This document shows, piece after piece, positions 24,801-33,926 of a stretch of DNA of 64,000 nt; the first letter of the stretch is position 1; each line of letters starts with the position of its first letter. Under the pieces are notes generated by a model that saw nothing but the letters and a program-made list of their open reading frames with translations, was not told where the DNA came from and did no database searches. The stretch is from Hyphomicrobium sp. CS1BSMeth3 (GTDB lineage: Bacteria; Pseudomonadota; Alphaproteobacteria; Rhizobiales; Hyphomicrobiaceae): the NCBI RefSeq assembly GCF_900117415.1, contig NZ_FPEI01000003.1, positions 62,001-126,000 on the forward strand. Reading direction: 5' to 3'. The position numbers and the translations under genes were made by a program.

Positions 24801-26003
24801 ATGCCCGAGAGCTCACCTGCGCGCGCCGCCCTTCCGCTCGCGCACATTCGCGTCCTCGATCTGACCGCCCATCGCGCCGGACCGACGGCCGTCCGCCAGC
24901 TCGCGGACTGGGGCGCCCACGTCATCAAGATCGAGCCGCCCGCGGATGGCGATGTCGATCCCATGGGCGGCAAGCGCCACGGCTTCGATTTCCAGAACCT
25001 CCATCGCAACAAGCACTCCATGACGCTCAATCTCAAGAGCGCCGAGGGCAAGGCGATCTTCATGGCGCTCGCGAAGGACGCCGACGTGATCGTCGAGAAC
25101 TACCGCAGCGATGTGAAACTGCGCCTCGGCGTCGACTACGACAGCGTCGTCAAAATCAATCCACGCATCATCTACGGCTCGATCTCGGGTTTCGGCCAGT
25201 CGGGCCCCGACGCGACGCGCCCCGGCGTCGATCAGATCGCACAGGGCATGGGCGGCCTCATGTCGATCACCGGCCTTCCCGGGCAGGGCCCCGTGCGCGT
25301 CGGCATCCCGATCGCGGACCTGACGTCCGGCCTGCTGCTCGCGCAGGGCATCATGCTGGCGCTGTACGAGCGCGAGCGCTCGGGCAAAGGCCAGTGGGTG
25401 CACACCTCGCTCATCGAAGCGCAGATCTTCATGCTCGACTTCCAGGCCGCGCGCTGGCTCATGAAAGGCGAGGTACCGGGGCAGGCCGGCAACGACCATC
25501 CGACGAGCATCCCGACCGGCGTCTTCCCGACGAGCGACGGGCACATCAACATCGCCGCATCCGGCGACCACATGTTCAAGCGCTGCTGCGAAGCTCTCGG
25601 CGCGTCCGAGCTTCTCTCCGATCCCGACTACGCGACGAGCGCCAAGCGCTCCGCCAATCGCAAGGTGCTCAACGAGAAGTTCGCGGCGCGCACGCGCACG
25701 AACACCGCCGCGCACTGGATTGCCGCGCTCAACAAGGCTGGCGTGCCGAGCGGTCCGATCAACACGATCGACAAGACATTCGCCGAGCCGCAGGTCCAGC
25801 ATCTCGGCATCGCGCGCAAGATGCACAGCGAAAAGATCGGCGACACGCGGGTCGTCGGCCAGCCCATCAACATGTCGCGCTTTCCGCAGCCCGAGGCGCT
25901 CGACGCGACGCCCGAGCTCGGCGAGCACACGGCGGACGTGCTCACAGGCCTCGGCTATGGCGAAGCAGAGATCAAGGCCCTGAAGGCCAAGGGCGTGATT
26001 TGA
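24801..26003 (+). CDS. Class III CoA-transferase (CaiB/BaiF/Frc family)
   Basis: A protein of 400 residues. The ATG at 24801 has GGAGG six bases upstream; another ATG at 24795 touches that site. It opens with HIRVLDLTAHRAGPTAVRQLADWGAHVIKIEPP, and the catalytic Asp is D173 (PIADLTSG), matching Asp169 of formyl-CoA transferase. SGFGQSGPDATRPGVDQIAQ is also typical. It moves CoA between organic acids. No partner dehydrogenase or decarboxylase is adjacent on the same strand, so the acid is unknown. Confidence 0.92.
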   Translation: MPESSPARAALPLAHIRVLDLTAHRAGPTAVRQLADWGAHVIKIEPPADGDVDPMGGKRHGFDFQNLHRNKHSMTLNLKSAEGKAIFMALAKDADVIVENYRSDVKLRLGVDYDSVVKINPRIIYGSISGFGQSGPDATRPGVDQIAQGMGGLMSITGLPGQGPVRVGIPIADLTSGLLLAQGIMLALYERERSGKGQWVHTSLIEAQIFMLDFQAARWLMKGEVPGQAGNDHPTSIPTGVFPTSDGHINIAASGDHMFKRCCEALGASELLSDPDYATSAKRSANRKVLNEKFAARTRTNTAAHWIAALNKAGVPSGPINTIDKTFAEPQVQHLGIARKMHSEKIGDTRVVGQPINMSRFPQPEALDATPELGEHTADVLTGLGYGEAEIKALKAKGVI

Positions 26004-26033
26004 TCCTGCCCGACACGGCTCCAATGAACCTCT

Positions 26034-26188
26034 ATTCCCCTCCCCCAGCGCCGAAGGCGCGCCTTCGGCGCGGTCGCGCGGGACGCGCGCCTCTGGCGCG
26101 ACGGGGAGGGGTTAGGGGTGGGGGGAACCCCTAACGCCAGCGTCCTGCAATCCCCCCCTCCTAACCTCCCCCACAAGGGGGGAGGGAT
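26034..26188. repeat. Family C palindromic repeat (copy 3)
   Basis: It includes the insert CGCCGAAGGCGCGCCTTCGG, GGGAGGGGTTAGGGGTGGGG-like sequence and the end hairpin CCTCCCCCACAAGGGGGGAG. It lies between the convergent CoA-transferase and glyoxalase-like genes. Confidence 0.7.
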
Positions 26189-26215
26189 CTGTTGAGCAAG
26201 CCCCGCGGCAGCCGG

Positions 26216-27061
26216 CTACTCGCCGAACGTCAGCGTGGTGTTGAAGGCCGCGCGCGCCGGCACGTGGAGAACTCCGGCGCGCGGCTCCGAAAATGGAATG
26301 CCGTTCTGCTTGAGGACGTCGGCCGCGCGCTTCACGGACGACGTGCGGAAGCCGAGCACAGCCATATAGGTCGAACGCCCGACCGCATCGGGCATTCCCT
26401 CGCCGAATTCGCGCCGCGCCGTCGCCTCCGTGACGATCTCCAGATCGGTCGCCGCCGCGACAACACGCTTGCCGCCCTCGATGTCGCGCACGGCCTCTAC
26501 GCCGAACATGCATGCATAGAGCTGCGCCGCCGCGGCCGGATCAGGATGCACGAACACCGCGCGCGAGACGGCAACAACGCCGTTCGCATGCCGCCGCCAC
26601 TCGTCACGCCACACGAGATCGCGCGTCAGGTGATGGCAATAGTAGATGCGCCCGTACGGCGTATCGGCGTCGGGTATCGAGACCGTGCGGAACGTCGCCT
26701 GATGCTCACCGTCCTCGAGCCTCACGGGTCGCGAGAACTCGCGCGGCGCCTTGGCATTGACGCCGGCCGCGCTCAACGCCGCATGGAGCGCTGCCGAATC
26801 CTCCATCCCGAACACGAAACCATTGAGGCCGTAGGGCGAGGCCTGCACATCGGGCCGCACATCCGGCGCGGCATCCTTCGGCACGGCGATCAACTCGAGA
26901 TAGTCCGTCCCGAACATCGCGAGGTGGTTCATCGAGCCGAGCGTGTGATAGCCGCGCTCGGTCAGCGTGAAACCCAGCCGGCGGAAGGTCTCGGCGGCGC
27001 CGTCGATGTCCGTGCGGGCATTGATGACGACATGGTCGAGTGTCGGGACAGGGAGCGCCAT
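26216..27061 (-). CDS. Glyoxalase-like (VOC superfamily) protein
   Basis: A protein of 281 residues. The N-terminal half (PTLDHVVINARTDIDGAAETFRRLGF) is a Glyoxalase_3-like VOC module with the metal-ligand type His in LDHVV. A second module starts near residue 160 (RAVFVHPDPAAAAQLYACMFG). Such proteins are metal-dependent lyases, dioxygenases or isomerases, and the reaction is not predictable here. It diverges from the ThDP enzyme gene. Confidence 0.82.
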   Translation of the reverse strand: MALPVPTLDHVVINARTDIDGAAETFRRLGFTLTERGYHTLGSMNHLAMFGTDYLELIAVPKDAAPDVRPDVQASPYGLNGFVFGMEDSAALHAALSAAGVNAKAPREFSRPVRLEDGEHQATFRTVSIPDADTPYGRIYYCHHLTRDLVWRDEWRRHANGVVAVSRAVFVHPDPAAAAQLYACMFGVEAVRDIEGGKRVVAAATDLEIVTEATARREFGEGMPDAVGRSTYMAVLGFRTSSVKRAADVLKQNGIPFSEPRAGVLHVPARAAFNTTLTFGE

Positions 27062-27229
27062 TCGGAACCTCGCTTGCTTGTCAGTTCGCGCCGATGCTCA
27101 TCCCTTAGCACGCCCGATCGGCCTGTCCCAGGCAATGGCGCGACCTCGCCATGCACGCGCGCGGCCTGTCCAGATCGCCGCACGTTGCTATAGTCGTGTC
27201 TCCCAACAACAAGCCGCCTGCGAGGAAAC

Positions 27230-28930
27230 ATGCCCAATGCCCCCGCCGACTCCATGACCGGCGCCGAATGGCTCGCGCGCACCATCCACGCCACAGGCAC
27301 GACGCATGTCTTCTGGATCGACGCCGTCCTGCGCCGCACGCTCATCGAGCTCGGCGTGCTCGGCGTCACGCGCGTGCTCGCGCACACCGAGAAGTCCGCC
27401 GTCTACATGGCCGATGGCTATGCGCGTATTGCCGGCCGGCCTGGCATCTGCTTCGCGCAGTCGGTCGGCGCGGCGAACCTCGCAGCGGGCCTGCAGGACC
27501 CCTATCTCGGGCGCAGCCCCGTCATCGCGCTCACCGGACGCAAGGTTGCATCACTGCAGCACCGCAATGCTTATCAGGAGCTGCCGCACGCGCCGCTTTT
27601 TGCCGCCGTCACGAAGTTCGCCGCGGAAGTCGACTCCGCCGCCGACCTGCCGCGCCTCCTGCGGCAAGCGTGGCGCGCGGCCATGACCGGATCGCCGCGG
27701 CCCGTGCATCTGGACCTCAACGGCCGTATCGCCGAAGTCGTCGAGATGGGGCAGGTGAGCGAGCCTGTGAGCGCGGCGTCACCACTCGACATGCGGATGC
27801 CGCCACACCGGCCCGTACCACCTGCCGACGACATCGCGCGCGCGGCCAAGGCGATTCTCGCAGCCAAGCGCGTGGCGATCATTGTGGGTGCCGGGGCCAC
27901 GGCCTCAGGCTGCGGCGCGGAGCTGCTGACGCTCGGTGAGCGGCTCGCGGCGCCGATCGGCGTCTCACTCGGCGCATACGGCCTCATCCCGACGCGCCAT
28001 CCGCTCGCCATCGGCACCATCGGCGACTACGCGGCGCCACCCGCCAACCGCATCGTGCACGAAGCGGACCTCGTGCTGTACGTCGGCTGCCACACCGGCG
28101 ACCAGGTCACGTACGCATGGCGCATTCCGCCGATCGACACGCCCATCGTGCAGATCGACGTCGACCCGATCGAGCTTGGCCGCTCGTACCCGAACACGCT
28201 CGGCCTCATGGGCGATCCCAAGGCGACGCTCGCGCTGCTCATCGAGGCCATCGGCAAGCCCGCGCGCGATCAGAGCTACGCGACGAGCGCTGTCCACAGC
28301 ATGGCGGAATGGCGCGCGGAACGAGCGCCGCTCCTCGCCAGCAACGAGACACCCATCCGGCCGGATCGCCTCTGCGCCGAGATCAGCAAGGCGCTCCCCG
28401 CGGACGCCATCCTCGTCGCCGACACCGGCTATTCCGGCATCTGGACATCTACGCTCGTCGATCTCAATGGCGCCGGCCAGACCTATCTGCGCGCGGCAGG
28501 ATCGCTCGGCTGGGCGTTTCCCGCCTCACTCGGCGCGAAGTGTGCGGCCCCTAACCGCAAGGTTGTCTGCTTCAGCGGCGATGGCGCGCTCTACTATCAT
28601 CTCACCGAGCTCGAAACAGCCAAGCGGCGCGGCATTGCCGTGACGCTCATCGTCAACAACAACTCGGGCTTCGGTCAGGGCTGGCCCAATCTCGTGCGTC
28701 AACAGGGCAACAAGCCGGGCGATCCCGCCGAAATGCTGCGCTTCGGCCCGACGGACTTCGCGGCCATCGCGCGCGGCTTCGGCGTTCGCGCCATCCGCGT
28801 CGAGGATCCGAACAAGATCGCCGCGGCGCTCGAGGAGGCCATTGCGGCCGACGAGACCGTCGTCGTCGACGTCGTCACCGACATCGAGGCACGCGCCCCC
28901 ACACCGTGGCTGCCCGAAGGCGCCGCCTGA
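27230..28930 (+). CDS. Thiamine diphosphate-dependent enzyme (acetolactate synthase-like family)
   Basis: A protein of 566 residues with the three ThDP-enzyme domains. The pyrimidine-binding domain has the activating Glu at E54 (LAHTEKSAVYMADGYAR). A central domain follows (~190-330). The PP domain carries FSGDGALYYHLTELETAKR and ends its Mg/ThDP motif with NNNSGFGQ. Family reactions are decarboxylation or carboligation of 2-oxo acids (acetolactate synthase, oxalyl-CoA decarboxylase, benzoylformate decarboxylase, sulfoacetaldehyde acetyltransferase). No small regulatory subunit is present, so it is probably not the biosynthetic IlvB. An SDR and an epimerase follow closely on the same strand. 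Confidence 0.9.
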   Translation: MPNAPADSMTGAEWLARTIHATGTTHVFWIDAVLRRTLIELGVLGVTRVLAHTEKSAVYMADGYARIAGRPGICFAQSVGAANLAAGLQDPYLGRSPVIALTGRKVASLQHRNAYQELPHAPLFAAVTKFAAEVDSAADLPRLLRQAWRAAMTGSPRPVHLDLNGRIAEVVEMGQVSEPVSAASPLDMRMPPHRPVPPADDIARAAKAILAAKRVAIIVGAGATASGCGAELLTLGERLAAPIGVSLGAYGLIPTRHPLAIGTIGDYAAPPANRIVHEADLVLYVGCHTGDQVTYAWRIPPIDTPIVQIDVDPIELGRSYPNTLGLMGDPKATLALLIEAIGKPARDQSYATSAVHSMAEWRAERAPLLASNETPIRPDRLCAEISKALPADAILVADTGYSGIWTSTLVDLNGAGQTYLRAAGSLGWAFPASLGAKCAAPNRKVVCFSGDGALYYHLTELETAKRRGIAVTLIVNNNSGFGQGWPNLVRQQGNKPGDPAEMLRFGPTDFAAIARGFGVRAIRVEDPNKIAAALEEAIAADETVVVDVVTDIEARAPTPWLPEGAA

Positions 28931-28959
28931 GAACGAACATCACACAAACGGAGCATCAC

Positions 28960-29721
28960 ATGATCAGCTATGACCTCGCCGGCAAGACGGCGCTCGTGAC
29001 CGGCGGCGCCTCCGGTATCGGCCTCTCGACGGCCGTCATGCTCGGCCGCAATGGCGCGACCGTCGCCGTGAACTTCCTCGCCGATGACCCGCGCGGCGCC
29101 GACACCGTCGCCAAGCTCAAGGCCGATGGCTTGAAGGTGATCGCAGCGCCCGGCAACGTCGGCGATGCCGCCGATTGCGCGCGCATGGTCGCGAAGGCGA
29201 GCGACGATCTCGGCCGGCTCGATCTGCTCGTGTCGAATGCCGGCACGCCCGGCACCAAGCGCAAGATCGAGCCGCGCGAGCTGGACCTCATCACGGAAGA
29301 GCTCTTCAATACACTCCTGCAGGTGAACCTGCTCGGCGTCTTCCGCTGTGCGAAGGCCGCCGCACCGGCGCTCAAGGCGGCCCGCGGCGCCATCGTCAAC
29401 ACGGCCTCGATCGCCGGTCTCGGCCGCGCCGGCAGCAGCATGGCCTACTCGGCGACGAAGGCCGGCGTCGTCAGCCTCACGCAGAACCTCGCCCGCGGCC
29501 TCGCGCCGGACGTGCGTGTCAATGCCGTGGCGCCCGGCGCAGTGGACTCGACCTGGATGGTCGAATGGACGGACCAGCAGCGCCACGCCTCGATCGAGAA
29601 TGCACTCCTCAAGCGGCGCTGCACGACCGATGACATTGCCGAGGTCATTCTCTTCCTGGGCTTCGGCGCTGCCATGGTCACGGGTCAGACCATCGTGATC
29701 GACGGCGGCCTCACGCTGTAG
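28960..29721 (+). CDS. Short-chain dehydrogenase/reductase (SDR)
   Basis: A protein of 253 residues. The ATG at 28960 follows ACGGAG and gives a normal SDR N-terminus. The NAD(P) motif TGGASGIG spans residues 14-21. The catalytic residues are S150, Y163 and K167 (YSATK), with NAG at 93-95. It oxidises or reduces an alcohol/keto group. It lies 29 bp after the ThDP enzyme and 31 bp before the epimerase-like gene, so the three are likely one operon. Confidence 0.93.
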   Translation: MISYDLAGKTALVTGGASGIGLSTAVMLGRNGATVAVNFLADDPRGADTVAKLKADGLKVIAAPGNVGDAADCARMVAKASDDLGRLDLLVSNAGTPGTKRKIEPRELDLITEELFNTLLQVNLLGVFRCAKAAAPALKAARGAIVNTASIAGLGRAGSSMAYSATKAGVVSLTQNLARGLAPDVRVNAVAPGAVDSTWMVEWTDQQRHASIENALLKRRCTTDDIAEVILFLGFGAAMVTGQTIVIDGGLTL

Positions 29722-29752
29722 GGTTCGCGAGCCATCCACGAAAGGCGCAGCC

Positions 29753-30658
29753 ATGAAAATCTTCTGCACAGGCGCATCCGGCTACATCGGCGGCTCTGTC
29801 GCTGCGGCGCTCATGGCATCCGGTCATCACGTGCGCGGGCTCGTCCGCTCGGCAGAGAGCGCGGAGAAGGTTCGCGCTCTCGGCATCGAGCCGGTGATCG
29901 GGACGCTCGATGATGCCGCGATCCTCGCGCAGGAAGCAAAGGCCGCGGATGCTGTTATCAATGCCGGGAGCGCCGACCACCGCGGTGCGGCCATCGCCCT
30001 CCTCGATGCGCTCGCCGGCTCGGGCAAAGCCTTCATCCACACCAGCGGCTCGAGCATCGTCGGCACGCGCTCTGCCGGTCAACGCGTGGACGACGTCTTC
30101 GACGAGACTACCCCCTTCACGCCGTCGCCGGCGCGCGCCGCCCGCGTGGCCCTCGACAAGGAGATCCTCTCCTATGCGAGCAAAGGCGTGCGCACGGCCA
30201 TCGTCTGTCCGAGCCTGATCTACGGCCAAGGTCTCGGCGCGAAGGCGGACAGCGTGCAGGTCCCCTGGCTCATTCGGACCGCCAGGAAGCACGGCGTCGC
30301 CAAGCACTACGGCCCTGGCGAGAACGTCTGGTCCAATATCCACATCGACGATCTGGTCGACCTGTACCTGCGCGTACTCGATGCCGCGCCGGCCGGCGCC
30401 TTCTACTTCGCGGAGAACGGCGAGAATTCCATGCGCGAAGCGTGCGCCGCGATCAGCCGGATGCTCGGCTTTGACGGAACCACGAAGGCCATGTCGCTCG
30501 AGGAAGCTGCGGCCGAATGGGGTGATGGCCCCGCACAGGACACCATGGGCTCGAACAGCCGCGTCCGGGCCGCCCGTGCGCGCAAGGAGCTCGGCTGGGC
30601 GCCTCACGCACGCTCGCTGCTCGATGAGATCGCACAGGGCAGCCCGCTGCGGTCATAA
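29753..30658 (+). CDS. NAD(P)-dependent epimerase/dehydratase family protein
   Basis: A protein of 301 residues, an extended SDR. GASGYIGG at residues 7-14 is the nucleotide-binding loop. IHIDDLVDLYLRVL is the conserved C-terminal motif of the family. The usual YxxxK is not clearly present: the expected region reads PARAARVALDKE without the Tyr, so activity may be atypical. It is the third gene of the ThDP enzyme-SDR group. Confidence 0.85.
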   Translation: MKIFCTGASGYIGGSVAAALMASGHHVRGLVRSAESAEKVRALGIEPVIGTLDDAAILAQEAKAADAVINAGSADHRGAAIALLDALAGSGKAFIHTSGSSIVGTRSAGQRVDDVFDETTPFTPSPARAARVALDKEILSYASKGVRTAIVCPSLIYGQGLGAKADSVQVPWLIRTARKHGVAKHYGPGENVWSNIHIDDLVDLYLRVLDAAPAGAFYFAENGENSMREACAAISRMLGFDGTTKAMSLEEAAAEWGDGPAQDTMGSNSRVRAARARKELGWAPHARSLLDEIAQGSPLRS

Positions 30659-30754
30659 GGTCGCACCTCCTCTCGGGGAACCGGAAGGGCCCCTAAATGC
30701 TTTCCATGGTCAGGTCGCGTTGCGACGCTGAACGATGTAATTCGGGAGAGACTT

Positions 30755-31018
30755 ATGGTTCACCAACACCAGGTTGAGGCCGCCCGGCGGCGCGTTGCCG
30801 CGATCGAGGGCTTCTACGTGCACCTGGCGGCGTATTTGGGCGTAATGCTGATCCTCACGGCGCTGAACGCAAGTGCCGGCGACGGCTGGTGGGTCCAGTG
30901 GGTTTGGTTCGGCTGGGGCATCGGCGTCGTCGCCCATGCGATCGCCGTTTACGCCTCGAAGCCTCAATTCCTCGTGAACTGGGAGCGGCGGAAGTTCCGC
31001 GAGATCGTGCGGCGCTAA
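30755..31018 (+). CDS. 2TM domain-containing small membrane protein
   Basis: A protein of 87 residues. Two hydrophobic segments (FYVHLAAYLGVMLILTALNA and WVWFGWGIGVVAHAIAVY) are split by DGWWVQ, the pattern of the 2TM family, and a basic tail KPQFLVNWERRKFREIVRR follows. In other proteins this module sits beside histidine kinases, but here it stands alone. The function is unknown. The gene converges with the GNAT gene. Confidence 0.8.
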   Translation: MVHQHQVEAARRRVAAIEGFYVHLAAYLGVMLILTALNASAGDGWWVQWVWFGWGIGVVAHAIAVYASKPQFLVNWERRKFREIVRR

Positions 31019-31041
31019 CTGCACGCTTTTCACATCGGGTT

Positions 31042-31512
31042 TCACGACGGGCGGGCGATCTCGTATCGCACATCGCCGTATTCGGCGGCGCCCGTCGCTG
31101 TCCATCCACGACGCTCATAGAACCGGGCCGCCGTCGTATTCGGCCCGGTTGTGAGCCATAGGCGTCGTGCGCCATTGGCCCAGAGCCAATCGACGGCGCG
31201 GTCGAAGAGATGGCTCCCGATACCGCGCCGCTCGTAGTCGGGGTGCACGAACAGCGCGAACACCGAACACTCCTCCCGATCTGCAATCGAAAAACCGACG
31301 ATCTCGCCCCTGCAGATCGCCACCCAGCCCTTCGACGTCGTCAGGAACGACGCGGCGACGCTCGCTTCGGTGATCCCGCGCGCTCTGAGCTGCTCGGGCG
31401 TGAGGATGTTCTCGCGCACGGCAAAGCGCACGCGCGAAATGCCCGGCAGGTCGTCGCCCGCGGCCTCCCGATAGACGATGCGGTCATCGATCGCGCCGCT
31501 CACGATGCTCAT
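31042..31512 (-). CDS. GNAT family N-acetyltransferase
   Basis: A protein of 156 residues. The ATG at 31512 overlaps the TGA of the upstream hydrolase gene as ATGA, which points to translational coupling. VFALFVHPDYERRGIGSHLFDRA carries the acetyl-CoA R/Q-x-x-G-x-G/A motif (RRGIGS), and NTTAARFYERRGW is the usual end motif. It acetylates an amine of unknown identity. Confidence 0.87.
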   Translation of the reverse strand: MSIVSGAIDDRIVYREAAGDDLPGISRVRFAVRENILTPEQLRARGITEASVAASFLTTSKGWVAICRGEIVGFSIADREECSVFALFVHPDYERRGIGSHLFDRAVDWLWANGARRLWLTTGPNTTAARFYERRGWTATGAAEYGDVRYEIARPS

Positions 31513-32393
31513 GTCTTCATTCCGGTGATCGACGCGCTCATGGCGCGCGGATCGCGCATCGGCCAGCGGCCGCTCTCCACGCTCGCGAGGAAGTCGCCGA
31601 CAATACGGTTGTAGACATCGGGATCCTCGAGATTGATGGCGTGACCGGCATTCGGCATGACCGCGAGCGCCGACGACGCGATGTTCCGCTTCATGAGGAT
31701 GCCCGGCATCAGGCACGGCCAATCCTCGTCGCCGGTGATGATCAGCGTCGGCACCGTGAGCTTCTTCATCTCATCGACGAGCGTGTAGAGCGACGGACGC
31801 GCGCGCTGCACGCCGAGCTGCGTGTTGGCCGAGCCGAGCGCGGAATGCTCCGCCAGCATCCGCTTGAACTCGGCAAAGCCGCGCGGGTCCTTGTTCTCGA
31901 ACTGCACGCGCGTCGGCCCATGCGCATAGGCATCGGCGAATTTCTCCATGCCGCCGGTCGTGAGCAGGTTCGCAGTCGTCTCCGCCTCGGCCTTGAAGCG
32001 ATCACTCTGCTCCGGCTCGGCGCCATATCCGCAGCCCCCGACGCACAGCGAGCGGGCCCGCCTGGGATGCCGGAAGCCGAAGTGCAGCGTCGCGAAGCCG
32101 CCCATGGAAAGACCGATGATGTGCGCGTCGTCCGCACCTGCCGCATCGAGCACCGCCTTGATGTCGTCGGCGGCACGCGCCTGCGAGTAGCTGCCGTGAT
32201 CCGGCGGGACATCGGACGGGGGATAGCCGCGCGCATTGTAGGAAATGCAGCGGTAGGTGCGGCCGAAATGGCGCATCTGCGGCTCCCAGCTCCGCATGTC
32301 ACCGGCGAACTCGTGGACGAAGATCACCGTCCGCCCAGAACCGGTTTCCTCGTAGTAGAGGCGAACCCCGTCGTCGGCCGTCGCATATGCCAT
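31509..32393 (-). CDS. Alpha/beta hydrolase
   Basis: A protein of 294 residues. The nucleophile elbow GLSMGG is near residue 95 and the catalytic His is in NAGHAINLEDP. An acid residue follows strand six (TGDEDWPC). The oxyanion region is FVHEFAG. The fold matches esterases, C-C hydrolases and 3-oxoadipate enol-lactonase-like proteins. It forms a two-gene unit with the GNAT gene through an ATGA overlap. Confidence 0.88.
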   Translation of the reverse strand: MAYATADDGVRLYYEETGSGRTVIFVHEFAGDMRSWEPQMRHFGRTYRCISYNARGYPPSDVPPDHGSYSQARAADDIKAVLDAAGADDAHIIGLSMGGFATLHFGFRHPRRARSLCVGGCGYGAEPEQSDRFKAEAETTANLLTTGGMEKFADAYAHGPTRVQFENKDPRGFAEFKRMLAEHSALGSANTQLGVQRARPSLYTLVDEMKKLTVPTLIITGDEDWPCLMPGILMKRNIASSALAVMPNAGHAINLEDPDVYNRIVGDFLASVESGRWPMRDPRAMSASITGMKT

Positions 32394-32600
32394 CTCTCGC
32401 CCTCCCTGATCTGCTGACCTCTATCGAAGTTTGCCGGCATTCTAGCAGATCGCGCGCGCGTTGCAGGCAATCAACAGATGGCGGCTGCCTCTGCAAAATC
32501 TGTTGGCACACTGCGTGCGACGCTTGCCTTTGGCTAGCCGAGGCCCCTTGCTGATCCTGCGGCCCCACAGTGGACGATGTATGCGTCGAGACGAAGAGCC

Positions 32601-33926
32601 ATGCTCAGCGGCAAGCCCACCATCCTCTTTCTTCAGGCGCCGCCCGGCCCTTTCGCCCCCGAGCTCGCCGACGCACTCGGCGCGCGCGGCTGCGGCGTGC
32701 ACCGGATCAACCTCTGCCTCGGCGATGTCCTGCAGTGGGGCTGGCGCCCGGCTGCGAACTATCGTGGTTCGTTCGCGGACTGGCCGACCTACCTCGCGGA
32801 CTACATCCGCCGGCACGGCATCACGGATGTGCTCTATTACGGCGACCGTCTGCCGTATCATCGCGCCGCGGTCGACGTGACCGGCGCGCTCGGCATTCGC
32901 GGCACTGTGTACGAGTTCGGCTACCTGCGGCCCGACTGGATCACGCTTGAGCGCGAGGGGATGTCGGCACTCTCTCACTTCCCGCGCGACCCCGAGATGA
33001 TCAGGGCCGCCGCCGCCCGCCTCCCGGCGCCCCTTCTTGAGGAGCGCTACACACATTCCTTCGCGATGGAGGCGTTCCGCGAGGTGTTTCATCACCTCAC
33101 CACCTTCTTTGGAACACCGCTCTACCCACGCTACAATGCCGACAGCTACTACAATCCGCTCGTGAACTACCTGAGCTACATCCCGCGCCTCATGGCCTCG
33201 GGCCGTCGCGGCCGTCGGGCCACCACGCGCACGCGCAACTGGCTGCAGACAAAGCGCAAGTACGTGCTGATGCCGCTGCAGATGCAGAACGACTACCAGC
33301 TCCGCGCCAATGCGCCCTTCAATCATCAGCGCGAGGCCATCGAGATCGTCCTCGCCTCCATGAAGCGCGCAGCCCCGCCCGATCTCGATATCGTTTTCAA
33401 GATCCATCCGCTCGACAACGGGCGCGAGAGCTGGTCACGCACCGTCGCACGAAGTGCCGCCGCGCTCGGCATGGCGCATCGTGTCTCGACCATCGACGGC
33501 GGGCACTTGCCGACGCTGCTGGACGAGGCGCGCCGCGTCGTCGTCATCAACAGCACGGTCGGCATTCACGCCATCCAGCGCCTGCGGCCGACAAAGGTCC
33601 TTGGCCTCGCCATGTTCGATATTCCGGGCCTCACCCATCAGGGCCCGCTCGACACGTTCTGGAGCACGCCCGAGCTGCCCGATCCCGAGCTCCGGGACGC
33701 CTTCATCCGCCTGCTCGCGAATACGATCCAGGTCCGAGGCAGCTTCTACAATCGCGAGGGTCGTGCGCGCGCCATTGCCGAAATCGCGGGGCGTCTGCTG
33801 AACAACGCGGTCAACGAGCCCGGTGGTTTCGTCGCCGTGCCGCCGCGCCTCGCTGACGCCCGCCGCCTCGGCATCGAGCTCATGTCGGATGCGCCCTCAG
33901 AGCCCGAGCTTGTGGCCTACCCATGA
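32601..33926 (+). CDS. kpsS: KpsS-like capsule lipid Kdo-transferase
   Basis: About 441 residues from ATG 32601; an ATG at 32577 is an alternative and neither has a strong Shine-Dalgarno site. KpsS-family features are KPTILFLQAPPGPFAPELADAL at the start, VLMPLQMQNDYQLRANAPF in the middle, FKIHPLDNGRESW, and VINSTVGIHAIQRLRPTKVLG, the nucleotide-sugar part. In group 2 capsules KpsS adds the first beta-Kdo to the lipid anchor on the cytoplasmic side. It sits at the left edge of the capsule locus and overlaps the convergent KpsC-like gene by 30 bp. Confidence 0.86.
   Translation: MLSGKPTILFLQAPPGPFAPELADALGARGCGVHRINLCLGDVLQWGWRPAANYRGSFADWPTYLADYIRRHGITDVLYYGDRLPYHRAAVDVTGALGIRGTVYEFGYLRPDWITLEREGMSALSHFPRDPEMIRAAAARLPAPLLEERYTHSFAMEAFREVFHHLTTFFGTPLYPRYNADSYYNPLVNYLSYIPRLMASGRRGRRATTRTRNWLQTKRKYVLMPLQMQNDYQLRANAPFNHQREAIEIVLASMKRAAPPDLDIVFKIHPLDNGRESWSRTVARSAAALGMAHRVSTIDGGHLPTLLDEARRVVVINSTVGIHAIQRLRPTKVLGLAMFDIPGLTHQGPLDTFWSTPELPDPELRDAFIRLLANTIQVRGSFYNREGRARAIAEIAGRLLNNAVNEPGGFVAVPPRLADARRLGIELMSDAPSEPELVAYP

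Noticed and set aside
27230-28930. Acetolactate synthase large subunit IlvB
   Set aside because: ThDP motifs fit the superfamily, but no ilvN-type small subunit follows and the neighbours are an SDR and an epimerase, so no branched-chain role is claimed.
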